This document shows, in pieces, positions 26,301 to 38,808 of a DNA stretch of 64,000 nucleotides. Under the pieces are notes generated by a model. It did no database searches and was not told the origin of the DNA. It was given only the letters and a program-made list of their open reading frames with translations. The stretch is from Pterobdella sp. o SKG-2022. Taxonomy: Eukaryota; Annelida; Clitellata; Hirudinida; Piscicolidae. How positions within the stretch are numbered: position 1 is the stretch's first letter; every line of letters starts with the position of its first letter. Made by a program: the position numbers and the translations under genes. Location of the stretch: assembly GCA_964035795.1 (NCBI GenBank), contig OZ038322.1, positions 13,594,038 to 13,658,037 on the forward strand. Direction: 5' to 3'.

Positions 26301-29300
26301 GAGTAGGTGTATGAACGACCATTGTATGTACATGTGTAGGAACTTTTTTCTATTATGAATCATTAAGTTGGATTACTGAATTTTAAATTTGACAAAATAA
26401 TTATTCTTAAAACCTTTGCAAGTTTTTAATTCTGGGTGGTAAAAGAAATCTTCATTACACACACAGTAGCTAAACACTCCTAAGAGATTAACACACCTTC
26501 CTTGACCACAAGAAGGACAATCTGTATACAAATTTGAAATAAATAACTCATTTGAAATATCTTATTTTTTTAAATGCAAAAACTTTACACACAGTTATTG
26601 TTTCTTTCATCATATTTGACAAACAATTTTTCAGGGCGAACCAAATTAGACGACAGAGATATTTTAGTGAGATGTGAGGTAGACAATGCATTGATGCTTT
26701 GGTCAATAGGATCGACATAAACCAAACTGTTCTTTGAAATGTGAAAGTCGGTAGTGTTTACGGCAGTGTTCAAGACTTGACATCTACTACCTTGAAGATT
26801 AGTTGGACATTTTAACTTTCAAAACACACTTAAACTTAATTTTCAACCACATACCTTTTGAATCGCATTTAATAAGTTGTCTTCTATTAGGACTGCCATT
26901 GTCAATGTAAATTGAATCAGCGGCAAAGTTAATAATGTTTGGCCAAAAAATTTCATTCTCAAAAGAAACGCTAAAAATTTCTTTTTGGAGTTTACTCTTC
27001 AGAAAAGTGTAAGTAGGGACGGTTGAGCTAGGGGTGCTGAGAATAGCAGCCTTGAAAATGTTTGGATTGACGCCTGTTTCAGTCCAATACAAAAACCTGT
27101 TGAAATAAATTTTAAAGGTACTAATATTTAACTTTTTTCTGAATAGACATTTGGAATAACACATTGTTTCTTATTCTGAAATTCAAATAATCTCCGATAC
27201 CTGGTGAAACGCCGTCAGATATATGAAATTCAACCAATTAGTATTGAATTAAACAACAGTGTAAAAACACATATATAACCCATTGTAATATCTGATAGAA
27301 CGAGGATTTGCTAGTCCATCTAATAGGATTTCGTGGTAAGCTTTTTGCAAGAGGCCCAAACTACATAAAAAACCATGTTTTGAATCCAACCAATACAGAG
27401 TATTTCTGGTAAGGAAGATTTATTGAGTTTTATACTTCTGATTTTTTAAATGTTATATTTTAAAACAAAGATGTATCAAACTTTCACTTTTATATTTATT
27501 TTTGAAATATATATTTTTAAAAAAATTTACCATGCATTTTCAAAGTTTTAAATGATACTGTTCTTTTAAAAGTTCAAATAGTCGACTTACTTAAAAGTTC
27601 TGGAGCCTATCAAAATTATAATTTAGAAAAAAGTTGATGTGTCTAAAACACTTTCTAATTTTAAAGTTCAAAACTTCAAGTAAACTAACATAGTGAACTA
27701 GCATAAAATTATTAAAAACATTTTACCTCACAACGATCATGGATTCAATCTTATGGTTGACTTTGTAGACCGGCTGTGCGTAGTAAGTCCCTTCTATAGG
27801 AACTCTTAGTATATAACCACTAAAAAGTTCAAATAATATGAGATTCTATTGAGTTGAACGCATCAACAAAACTATTACTTGTTAAAGTAAAAGACTTCTT
27901 TCGATTGTTCATTATAGGTGAAAGCCAATATGTTCGAAGTGAACATATCACCGTTTACAATTGTGACAATGTCTTCATTAAGGCTGTCCAAGCTAATCAT
28001 TTTGATGGAAGTTAAATCCGAAAACAAAACAAAGTTTCTTCTAGCTAAAAATATTTCAATAAAATACAATTTAAAATTTTATTCATTTATTGTTTATAGT
28101 CGATAGGGGGAGCATTTTACTTTGACATTGACGGTTAAAGCTTACAACACGATTACTGGGGCATCTGCATTTGCCTTCAAGGCAGAGACCTTCACAACTG
28201 CTACAAGAGCTAGAAGTTCCTTGAAAATTTAATTTAAATGAAAAGATTTATGCTAAAAAAATTTATTAATATTATATAGCTAACTATTATCTTGAAACAA
28301 AACCTATGATTAATGTAACTAATTATTACCTGTAACCAAATAATCTGAGGAATGAATATTGAAGACAGATGGTAGGTTGCGAAGGAGAAGTTGCAAGTTG
28401 AGTTTTTGAGAAGCCACAAGAATTTGATCATTTTTCCAATCACTCATAATGAAACCATAATTTTGAGATACTGCTAATCCAAAAGGAATCTAATGAAATT
28501 GATGTAATAACTTAGTTTCAGGTTTTGAATAATGGAAACATACCTTTGAACCAATACTAATTTCATAATCAATTGTACCATTAAATCCCATTTTAACAAA
28601 TTCTGCCATTTTAGTCATTTTTTCGTTTTGTTCATTAACTTTATAATGCGAATCAACAAAAAATATATTGTTGTTGAACACAACTAGTCCGTTTGGGTTA
28701 CTAAGACCTATGGGTGGATGGTTTTTAAATTTTAATTATTTTTCTATTTTAAATAATTTGATTAAAATTTCAAAGCCAGAAATATTAAATGCAGTTAGTG
28801 AAAATTCTGGAAAATCAATTTTATCTTTTTAGTGATTTTATGCATAATTTCTAGAGTTTCACCTGATCTTATAATGGAGTTTTTTTTTAAATTTGTCACT
28901 GTGCCGATTTTAGCCGACTGTCCCCAGTCTGAATACACCGCTTGTCTGCGATGAAGTATTTAAATTTCAATTAAACTGATTCTCATGATTTAATTTTGTA
29001 TGAGAAAATTTTCATTAATTTTGAGTTTTTTCAAAATGATTAGTAAGGTTTGAAAAGCTCGAGAAGTTTATAGCATTTCCCTCACCTTCCATCATAATAA
29101 ATGGCTCTTAGTTTTGCATCTTTGCCTGCTTCTAAAATTGTCAAAAGACGTTTTTCGTTTTTTAATTTTGTGTCAAACAAGTGAATTCTATTCCAAGCGC
29201 ACTCCTCCCCATTCTCCAAAATTCTTTCCCCATAATCAGTGAAAGCTAGTATTCCGTTCAGATAAAACATACCTTTAATAAACAATGAAGTTAATATCAA

Positions 29301-32300
29301 TCAATTTTCATACTAATTTGAACAGAAAAAAATTTATCTCAAAATTTCAATATTTTCTAAATTGTTGATACCTTCAACAATCCCAATACCATCGCTCCTA
29401 CTGATGAGATAAAGAGGCTTGGTACAGTTGAGTTGGCATTCATAAAGCCCAAAATAATGAACTTGACTCCAATAAACCGTCTTTAAAAGTTGAATTTTTT
29501 TTAGATCGTTATTCTTTGAACAGACCACGTGCCAAAGTGGAAAACTTGGGCTCAGTTAACTCAAATTAACTCGTAAATACATTCAATTTCAGACAAAAAT
29601 GTTTTTATAACTTTCTTTTATATGAAATGAAAGATTCAGTTATTTTTAATAGAAATGATGGTACAAAATACTGTTGCTTTTAGACAGAACTATCGAATGA
29701 GTGCTTGGTTTAGAGTTAAGTTATATTTATAAATCACTCATTTTCACAAAACATCAAAAGAAAATAAGACTGAACGTAGTTTAAATATTATACGTTCAAT
29801 AAAAGCCATTCATAAAACTTATAATTTAGAAATTTTTTTCAACGTACCTTTTTTAAAGCGATAAAAACATGAATTTTTGAAATAAAATGTTCATATAAAA
29901 CGTTAACATAAAATGTTATTTATAGAAAATGTTATTAATAAAGTCAATAACTAAAAAAACTAGTTATACCTTTGACTGGGCATCGAATGCCAAAGCTGCC
30001 ACCCTCTGTTGCTTATAAACGAACTGAACATCTTTTCCTACGTCGAGAGGTTTATTCGATATATCGTCTAAGTTGACATACGCTATGTAGCCATAATCCA
30101 ACAAAGTGAAAAGAAGTACGTTTCTTGGTGCTGGAAAAATAATAATAAGCTTTTTTGTAGTTTAATTTGTTACCTGTTGAAGACTGTATATAATTTTAAT
30201 AATTTATACCAAAATTTATGCATAATAGTTTCAACTGCTTGTACTAACTGACGCAAGAATCTCTTATTTTTACTAAACCCCCATATGACTGACACATAAT
30301 GACACGACGGGAAGCTAGGGTTGTACAGAGTTGCAAAGGGCTAGACCAACCATCGCATGCGTTCAAGACATCGGTTTCTGTGGAATAATAATTCAATAAA
30401 TGAGGGGTTTGAAAATTATTTTTAACTAATTATACTTTGTGGAAAAAAAACAATTTAAGCATAATGTTTCAGTAAATGAGTTATCTGAATATTCTTTATG
30501 AAATGAACTGTGGTGATTACTTGTTGTAGTATCTGCCGTTGCAAGGCCGTACAGATTTCCTAAGTTAGTTTGAATTGTTTGTACCCTTGATTTTGAAACG
30601 TTAAAAATTAAGCCTTTTATTGAAAGAGAAGATACAATAAATGATTCGGAAGTTTTTTGCAAGGTTAGACCAAAAATGTGGTCATTTCTTATGTAACTTT
30701 TCAAATCAGCTTCAACTTTTTCATTTTCTCCATTTTTAGAAATAGACATCAACTTTTTATCGTTTGAGCTCAACCAATATAGGCGACTAAAAGATCAAAA
30801 AAAAAATTTTTTAAATAGTAATAACATTATAGAGTGCTCATTTATTGAAAAAAATTTTGTATAGAAAATAAAAAATTTTGTGTCAGTCAAGTTTTTACAT
30901 TGATAAATAAACAATGCCTACTCTTCAAATGTGACCATATGATTGGGGTACACAGTGTTTTTAACGATAACTTTCCGCCCAGATCCATCTAAATTACATT
31001 TTTCTATCTTTTCATTTTTTTGATCATTCCAATATAATAAACTGTAATAAATTAGTTGGTTTAATTTGTGTGTTCACTTTTGCACCTAAGCAACTTCATT
31101 GAATGCAATACTCATGATAAAGCTTCACCCGTTTTCCACGTCTATAGCAATTCCTCTAGGAGAATGAATATCTGTGAAAATAAGAGTTCTTCTGGCTTTT
31201 GTGTCATAAGAATACATTTCAACGGTTGAGTGCCCCTCATCAGTCCAATACAGATTCATATGCACTGCATCTACGGATAAACCCAGAACTCGCAACGGCT
31301 CTAAAAAATTATTGAATTTTAAATTTGAAGTTAAAAAGTATGTTTAAATTAAGATAGGCATTATAAAAATAATATTTGTAGATTTCAAGATAAAAATGTA
31401 TCAAACTTGGGTTTAAATCAATTTTGTAATCCAGATTAAAAGATTGTAAATTGGCGGAATAAATTCCGTTGTAAAGAGGTGAAATATCACTCCAGAAACA
31501 TAGAGATTGTCGGCTGTCTATCGCCAAAGAAGCTATTCGGCCTAGTTGCTGTGAATATTATTAATTTGATGATTATTAAAAATATGTATTAATCTAAAAA
31601 TTCACTGTTTGAAATTATATTAAAATAAAACACTGTTAACGAAAAGCTTCGCACTTTTTGACAGGCAAGTTTTTGTTCAATAAAGGTAGTTTGGCTTGAA
31701 AAAATTAATTTAAAAATCATACCTTATTATTATTAAATAAAGAAGTATTTATTCTAAATAATTATTTAGTATTTCATGTAGTTCACTCTAAATGAAAGTA
31801 AAAACAAGGCCCACGTTGTGGTAGACAACGTTTTGTTGATCACCATTGAGAACAACGATGGAAGTTTGGTTAGAAACATACACATCATCTGCAAGTAACA
31901 TACTTTCAATGAATAAAATAGTTAATTTTAAAAAAAAATTTTTAATTTATGTATATTTTATTGATAATATTCAAGGTATTTTTTAAGGGAATACTAAAAC
32001 TACTTTAAAAAAATACTTTAATTTGTCTAAGAAATACTATAATAATTTTTCCCTGATTTTTATAATTTTAAAAACTCAAAAAACTTCAAATGCATTTATA
32101 TTTTTTTAAAATGTTTGATAAGCTCAACTTTCCCCTATATATTAGTACTGTTATTGAGAAATTGTGTAAATGTATGTAGATTAAATCATTTATATCTGAA
32201 TCGGGACCAAAGACACTACTTTGATTCAAAATTGATGTTCAAAAAATGACAATAAAATGTACTTAAATTATTATTTCAAACAATTTAGTTTCACTTTTTA

Positions 32301-34473
32301 TGTATCCCTTTTCTTGCTTATTTGTTATTTTTTCTATGAAAAGATCCCACCATTCGACTTAGCTGTAAGTTTTGACTTGTAGTCTTTTTTCGTCGAATCT
32401 TCTTTATTTCTAGACTCTTTTAAGTTTGAACTTTCCTTTTTAGTATTTTTTTAAATATATTTTTAGTATTGTTGTTTGATTCCAGTTTATGTCTCCAGTT
32501 TCACAGGTCCGAGCGTATTTTGAGGTGCCACTCATGTTTCATCTGGCTCATTCGATTCCACATCTTTTTAGGCTCGCACATCCTCGTTGCAATCTTAACT
32601 CATGTTTGCTCGTAAGTATGTTTTTTAAGTTCACAACTACAGTGGATTTTGTCCACAATATTTTTAATATTTTGCTCATGTTGTTTTAGTTGCATAATAG
32701 GTTGTCTAGTTTAAGACCTGCGTGTGTATGTGAACTGGTGTAGTTAAAAGTTTTTTTTTGAAAAATTATAGAAATGTTTGAAAAAGAAAATGGATAGGCA
32801 AAGTTCTCTGCGGTCATGTAAAGCAGATAGAAAAATTCTTTGCTCTATTCAGCTAAACTCTGTAACATTCTATTTCCACGTAATCATCTCCACTGTTAAA
32901 GACCAGAAATTAATCAGTCATGAGATTTCTTTTTAATAATTAGGATTCAGCAGATGGCTGTGAGTGCAATGATGACTTTCTCTATTCTCATGCCATTATC
33001 ATTGTTTTTATTCTTATTTGGTGCGTGTGGTTGAAAGATCCCTATCTCAAATGATGAAAAAGCCTTTAGTGAGATTTTGCCTAAAATTGGTTTTGAAGAT
33101 TTGTTTGAAGTTCTGTGTGTAGCCAGGTTTTTTAACGTTTTTGTAATCCCTCAACTCTTGAAATAATTTCAGCATGTTGTTCTAAAATTTTGATGGGTTG
33201 AGACGGAAAAATATTTTCAACTCTCAAATGATGAAACGAAAGATCTAATATTTTTTGCCGTAGTTGGTAACTTATCCACCTTCTTCAATACTTTAGTTTT
33301 AGAGTTATTCTATCAAGGCTGTCATCTTATCGAAAATAGCTAATATGTGCAGCAACTATCCAGTTCCATCAAGAAGACAACTAGAATAAAATTAAGTGTT
33401 ATCAGCAATTTCGTGAAGTAATTTCACAAAGTTCAAAAAATATTTGGTAATATTTTTTCAATTTCAGAAACCTCAACATAACTCTGATAACTTATCTTTT
33501 GAATAAATGGAAAAAACATGAGAGACTAGTTCAAATGTTTCACACATGAAAGCGTTATTTTATCAAACTACGGGTCGTCTAACAAGAGTGTATAGAACTC
33601 AAAAAAAACGAAAAATTCATGACATGGTTGTTCAAATTATTCAAAATATCAATTTGTTTTATTATAAAATATATATTGATAAAAACTTCAAATAGTTTTA
33701 GTACAAATTCAATTTTTTTTCAAAAACATATGCAAACGCCTAATGATTTCAAATGACAATGAACCAGTTAAAATTCATATTATTTATTGGTGCTTACCTC
33801 AATGGTAGCGTCATAAGTATTTTAAATGGCGACAATTATAAATGAGACAAAATTGAATAAAATGAGAACCAAATGATGTTTCCACGTTAAATCGAAAAAG
33901 CTTTGTGTAAGCAATTGTTTTTAATGTTATCACACTGTTTGTGTGCTAACACATTAAAGGTATTTTCAAAGTTATTTTCTATTCCATAAAGACTGGTGTA
34001 TATAATAGACTCTATAGTTTAGTTTATTTCAACTATAAAATTTTATTCCAATTCGAGTTACTTTTTATTATTCAAATACCAAAAAGTTTCTGATAAGTTC
34101 TGAATCATATCTTTATGATAAGTTATCGCTATTGTAGGTTTTAAGTTCCAGTAGGTTAAGCAATATCTTTATCAAGTATTTAACCCGAATAGCTTTGTGT
34201 AAAAAAAATTATATTTTTATGAAAAAAGATTCAAATTTCATAATTATTAAATTCTTGAAACTCAATCAAAGAAAAAATAAAATTACTTGATTGGGCATTT
34301 GATGTTGTCGAAAACAAAGACAAAAAGAAGCCCAAGAGTAAAAGACTGTTGAACAGACTTTGATGAGATGAGATTTTTGTCAAAGAAATGATAAAATAGG
34401 GTTGTGTGGATCTTGACTGAGATACCATTGTTTCTAGATGCTGTCTTTCATGCTTCCGATACGATTTCAACAT
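21861..34473 (-). CDS. LRP-like single-pass receptor with VWC, HYR, sushi and ephrin-receptor-like modules, 1618 aa
   Basis: Thirty-one exons in transcription order: 34473-34287, 31888-31815, 31548-31407, 31300-31129, 31041-30922, 30786-30521, 30377-30249, 30130-29970, 29480-29372, 29272-29086, 28945-28863, 28707-28544, 28489-28330, 28219-28121, 28044-27879, 27819-27727, 27405-27280, 27096-26855, 26790-26593, 26521-26414, 26349-26176, 25905-25832, 25541-25295, 25104-25013, 24722-24566, 24497-24255, 23991-23754, 23615-23416, 23349-23197, 23038-22863, 21977-21861. All junctions keep phase and the total, 4857 bases, is a multiple of three. Exon 1 encodes a signal peptide (LLLLGFFLSLF, likely cleavage after NAQ); Met-16 is an alternative start. 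LDL-receptor-related proteins are endocytic or signalling receptors at the cell surface. YWTD-propeller identity is clear; the ligand is unknown. The exon 2 donor is ambiguous (GTGGGC or GTTTTT), and several boundaries are inferred from phase. Confidence 0.85.
22205..22312 (-). CDS. Candidate alternative terminal exon of the receptor, or transposon fragment
   Basis: This sits in the last intron of the receptor. An acceptor TTTAACAG is followed by 35 codons and TAA in phase 0, exactly the phase in which exon 30 ends. The reading is QKVLIGDKAYEVRHCWPECL then PCGWRSPKMQS. AATAAA follows within a few bases of the stop, so splicing here instead of to exon 31 would give a different cytoplasmic tail. 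The alternative is a relic of a DDE transposase, since VLIGDKAY resembles the second catalytic-Asp block of some families; an in-frame stop just upstream fits either reading. Confidence 0.4.
   Translation of the reverse strand, partial: LRNAQKVLIGDKAYEVRHCWPECLPCGWRSPKMQS
23416..26349 (-). other. Receptor region: VWC, two HYR-like modules, sushi and linker (exons 21-28, about residues 996-1470)
   Basis: Exons 21-22 form a von Willebrand C domain: TCTYNGRSYTY, CLECQCVGEE, CPNLDCP, then PGECCKKC. Exon 23 is HYR-like (WNKDLPSS, a closing CSHKVQL), and exons 24-25 a clearer HYR domain (DVTKPVIRCPRDLTVYT, GVTRVYYEVTDYSD, CHFDVKI). Exon 26 is sushi/CCP-like (CLIPIIFNGYFHPSENNFTL, YKCKDGVF, QACK). 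Exons 27-28 are an unassigned extracellular stretch containing the basic run KRRKRS, a possible proprotein-convertase site. Confidence 0.75.
26414..28044 (-). other. Receptor region: third YWTD propeller plus EGF (exons 15-20, about residues 684-995)
   Basis: Signatures are RRNFVLFSDL, EVFYFNNGYILRV, NTLYWLDSKHG, FLYWTETG and LVYVDPIDQSI. Exon 20 is a full EGF module, NYCPSCGQGRCVNLLGVF then YCVCNED and CK. Three propeller-EGF blocks in series is one fewer than LRP5/6 have. Confidence 0.86.
28121..30130 (-). other. Receptor region: second YWTD propeller plus EGF (exons 8-14, about residues 363-684)
   Basis: The block opens with NVLLFTLLDYGYIAYVNLDD, then TVYWSQ, ILAFTDYGE, AVYSDWGQ, IFFVDSHY and the blade start IPFGLAVSQNYGFIMSDW, typical of the last propeller blade. 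Exon 14 is a compact six-cysteine EGF, CSSCEGLCLEGKCRC ending NRQC. Several blades have lost the exact YWTD residues, so this propeller is more diverged than the first. Confidence 0.85.
30521..31888 (-). other. Receptor region: first YWTD beta-propeller (exons 2-6, about residues 63-320)
   Basis: Blade signatures in order are CFWSD, NLYWTD, LLYWND and RLYWLS, each followed by the usual strand with a basic or aspartate-glycine turn (for example CNLDGSGRKVIV). This is the LDLR class B repeat pattern of a six-bladed propeller. Exon joins fall within blades and restore the motif, as in ENG-LLYWND and D-RLYWLS. A four-cysteine degenerate EGF-like module (exon 7, 30249-30377, LNACDGWSSPLQLC) follows, as EGF modules follow propellers in LRP proteins. 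Confidence 0.88.
31889..34286 (-). other. Receptor intron 1
   Basis: A 2.4 kb intron between the signal-peptide exon and the first propeller exon. It contains no further receptor exon that could be recognised. On the opposite strand at 32954-33034 there is a 26-codon ORF with a strongly hydrophobic, signal-peptide-like core, and at 33919-33957 a short hairpin whose arms begin TTTAATG. Confidence 0.6.
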
Positions 34474-37400
34474 TCTGTGTAGAATGGGAGATTTTGTTTC
34501 AATTAAAATTCTGTGTAGTTTATGGCTCGAAATGATTTATATAAAAAAAAACGTTAAAAATAGCAAGCGAGTGTTGATTTAAACGAGCTGATAACAAAAA
34601 GCGAATAAGTGCTTGATGATTAAATACCTCAAAAACCTCATTGTTGTTATAATGTTCTATTTTTAAGTTTTCAGCGTTGCGCTTAAATTACCTTCGTTTA
34701 TATCGACTTACCTTAGTTATCAACTTTGTACTAACTATAACGTTGATAAATTACTTATGAAACTTTTTGAAAAAATAGCCGTGGGTTTCAAATATTTCAT
34801 TTCACTCAATGAATTTGAAGGCATAATTTTCAAAATTATTTTTTATTTTTATGATTGCAACAACAATACTACCCACCTTCAAGATGAATGAAAATTTTTA
34901 AAGTTCAAAATTTTTCATCTTTTAAAATTTTAGACACAAAAGGCATAAAATTTCTAAGTTGAAATATGAGTTATTTTTTAAAAAGTTTTTTGAATCGAGT
35001 TTCTTTATGGAAATAACAGAAAATGTCTAGGCAAATATGAAAAAGTAATTATGATAGTATGAACCTATATATGGATGAATAAAAAAAAAAATCTTAAAAA
35101 TGAAAAAATACTTTAAATTCTTTTATTTTTAAAAAATTTCACATTCTTGAATAAAACCCCGTTTTTGAAAATCTTAACATTCTCATCGGGAACAGTAAAT
35201 GCAGTCATATTTTCAATATGTATGCTAACATTGAGTCGTGATGAAGAAATTTTATCAGTTTGAAAATGTTCTATATTTTTTTTGCGGATATTCGAATTAT
35301 TCTAAATGCATTTCTAGAAACTCATTGATCCTCACCAGTTGATATGTGTATATATATTGTTATGTACTAAAAAGTAAACTAAAGGCATTTCAAAGCATAT
35401 CTTGAGCTAATTTTTAGCTTAGTTCATTAGAAATTTGAGAAAATAACAATTTTTCAAAACTAGGATAAAACCTCATTCTTGTGCAAACTACTAATGGAAT
35501 TTAAATGCTGCAATAAGACAGGTCTTTATAATATGATAATTTTAAGAATTAATTTGAGCTAATAACATAAATGTTCAACACGAGATATTTTTGCTTTTGT
35601 AAATAGAGGAATACATGAAAGATATGTTAAAACGTTTGCAAAAGTATTTTGAGCCAAATGGGCCGTCTGGTATTTTTTTAGCCTTAAAATTATCCTCTCT
35701 CAGAGTTACAGCCATTCATATACATTTCTAAGTGGAATTTGCCGTAAATATGGTTTAAATTATGAGAATTAAAAAAGAATTTCATTGAAATATATTCTAA
35801 AGAAATATCAATGTTTTGTTTAAAATGGAAAGTTACACAATAAAATATAATAAGATATTTGAGCTGAAATACCCAACTACCTAAAATATTTTATTTTTAT
35901 AACATCATAAACAAGAATGCCTTGAAATTTTAATGCAAAAAAATGAACTATTATGTAAGGATGAGAACAATAAAGTAAAAATTCGAGACAAAAAATGAAT
36001 AGATTAAGGGTCAAAGACCCATCAGTTTCATTAACATTAAATTCATGTATTCTTCAGCTTGTGATGCGTTAAAACCCGTAAAAAATATACATTCCTTTGA
36101 TGTTTTCAAGTCTGTAATGTTGGTATAATTGAATTTTGCAACCAATTGTTTGTTGTATCGAGATAAAGCTCGATGAAGTAATAATTTTATATTTATTCTG
36201 AGGGAGATATGCCAATGAAAATGTACTCTTAAGATACTTCACGTTGTTAATCATGGTATTAGACTGATTTTATTTGTTTTTGCATAAATCCTTAATTTGA
36301 CAGATGTTGCATAGTATTATTTCAAAATTTTAGATTTTGGATTAATTTATAAAAATTCTTTTCTAAATTGTACACTGAGATCGATCTACTCTAAGTATTG
36401 ATCAAGACATAATGTTAAACTGAAATATAGTATCATGTATCATCATGCTAAAAACAACTTTTGCCAACATGAGTTTGATAAGCTCTTTTTTCTCAAGCTA
36501 GTGTCATGCTAAAACTTCAATCAATATTTCATGACATGCTATATGAAATATTACACGTAAGATATAACCAGAGATATAACTTAATCTGCCAAGCCCACAA
36601 TTTGATTTATTTATATTCAATTTTCATCCTATATAAAAACATTATTTAAAAAACTTGAAAATTCTGAAAATTATGGGATTACAAATCCAGAATAAAAAAT
36701 TGCCGTCATTAATTTATACCTGCATAAATAAAAATAACTCGTGAACTAACTAAGCCCACAGAATAGGTATGATTAATAGAAAACCCCTATGAAACCGGAT
36801 ATGAAAATACTATTTATACAATAATTTACATTTCTTTTTAATGAAAAAACATTAGTGTACTGAATAACCAAGTTTTTACTTAGATAAAAGTGTACGTTGG
36901 AGAACATTAAGACGCGTTTTATTGGTATCAATGATGAGACGATAGTTTCATTAATACTGCTGTGCATGGGGCCAAGGTTATGGTGTATTGATTGGACAAT
37001 CTGCCTGAAGTTATTTTTCGCATTGAAACAAAAATCGTTATAGTGAATGCTTCTATTTTTAAACCTCGTTCATATAATTATGCATATACATAAAATATGC
37101 TTATGTATGAGTTGGAAAGGATTTAGGAAATTCATAAAAGATGTGATTTTACTCGAGATGAACCTGCGGCTACCTAGCACAGCCCAAGATAATTACCCTA
37201 CGAGAAATTACATCTAGTTTTTTTAATATGGTCTATAGAGTACACATTTGTTTACAATTAAATTTAGTCTTACAATTCTTCGGATACCTAATGAGCTTCG
37301 TTAATTTTATCAATTCCAACTCTATTCTTATCGATCTGTCTTGCCACTATGTAACCTTGTACTTTTCTTGTTTTTTGTTCATTCGGTATTATTTTTATTG

Positions 37401-38772
37401 AAAACAAAAAATTATTTATGCACTTTCGGAATGGTTTAGGAATAAACATTTTATCCATCTTTTTATCTTGTTCGGTGTTCTAAACAACCAATTCTTTACG
37501 AGGTTTCCAAGAATTTTTCTTAATAATACACGTTTTATTATAATTTAACAATGTAACTATTTTTACTACCATTTTTTCATTATATTGGAAATTAGCATTT
37601 AATTTGGAATATGTAAAGTAGGGAAGTGGAAAAATCATAAAAAATGTGAAACTACACGAGCATAAAAACGGTTGTTTAAGAAACGTTAAACTAAACTTGC
37701 TAAACGCTTCAATTTAAAACACAATTACAAGCTAATATAAAAATACACAATTTTCTAGTTTTTATCTTTTCTTCAATATATAATTTTAAATCTAATTTTC
37801 AATTTAATTTAAAAGTATCTCAGAAACTAAAAAATAGAACTATAATTTTTGTTAGTTAAGTTGAAAGTGGTTGTTAAGCCAAGTGCCTTACACCTCCAAG
37901 AAAGTTGTATCCTTCTCAAGTAATACTTGAGGTGCCTATGCAAATAATACGGATTAAATGACTAACATTTGTTGTGTAAATCAATGTTCATCGAAGTTTT
38001 TTTCTACAGAAAAAAAAATTCTGTCTGAAGAGAAAACACCAATCGTCTCCCATAACATTACTTGAATGAGAAATAGTAATAATAAACAAAAATAGATCAA
38101 AAACGTATAAATCAAGTGGATATTCTTAAAAAGAGCTTTTATAGGGATGCTTTTATAAACAACTGACTTAATAGAAGATCAAGGTTAAAACACGGTATTA
38201 ATATAAAGTCAGTTTAAATGTTTGCCAAGCTATTGACAGTGATAAAAAATGAACATTTAAAAACCTAAGGTCGGTTTTGTGGCCTAGAAACTTCTGAAGT
38301 TAATACCACTTGAATATTATTCGTAATTGTATTGTATTGATGAATTCATAGTAAAAATAGACTTCATACAGCCATAATTATTATAACCATTGGCAGAACG
38401 TGACACGAAGCAAATCAAAACAGAAGTAATGAAAAAAGCATCACTGGCGTAAATTAATTCCGACTGACTGATCAAAATAAGACCAGTTACAAATCAGCTA
38501 AACTACTCAGTTTTAACATACTACATGAAAACATAACTTCAATTTTTTGAAAATCATAATAGTTACCTTTTAAGCGTTTGTCCAAAAAAACACTGGGATT
38601 TTAAAGTTGTACCAGAAAAGATTTAACAAAAAAAACAAATTTATAAATAAGTTCATTTAAATAAAGCTAAAGAATAGAGTATAATACATTAGGTAAAAAG
38701 GAACAGTTACTCATGTTTAGACATCCTATATATAGTTGGATTATTTAAATCGCATTTGAATTAAAATAATTT

Positions 38773-38808
<36 letters not shown>

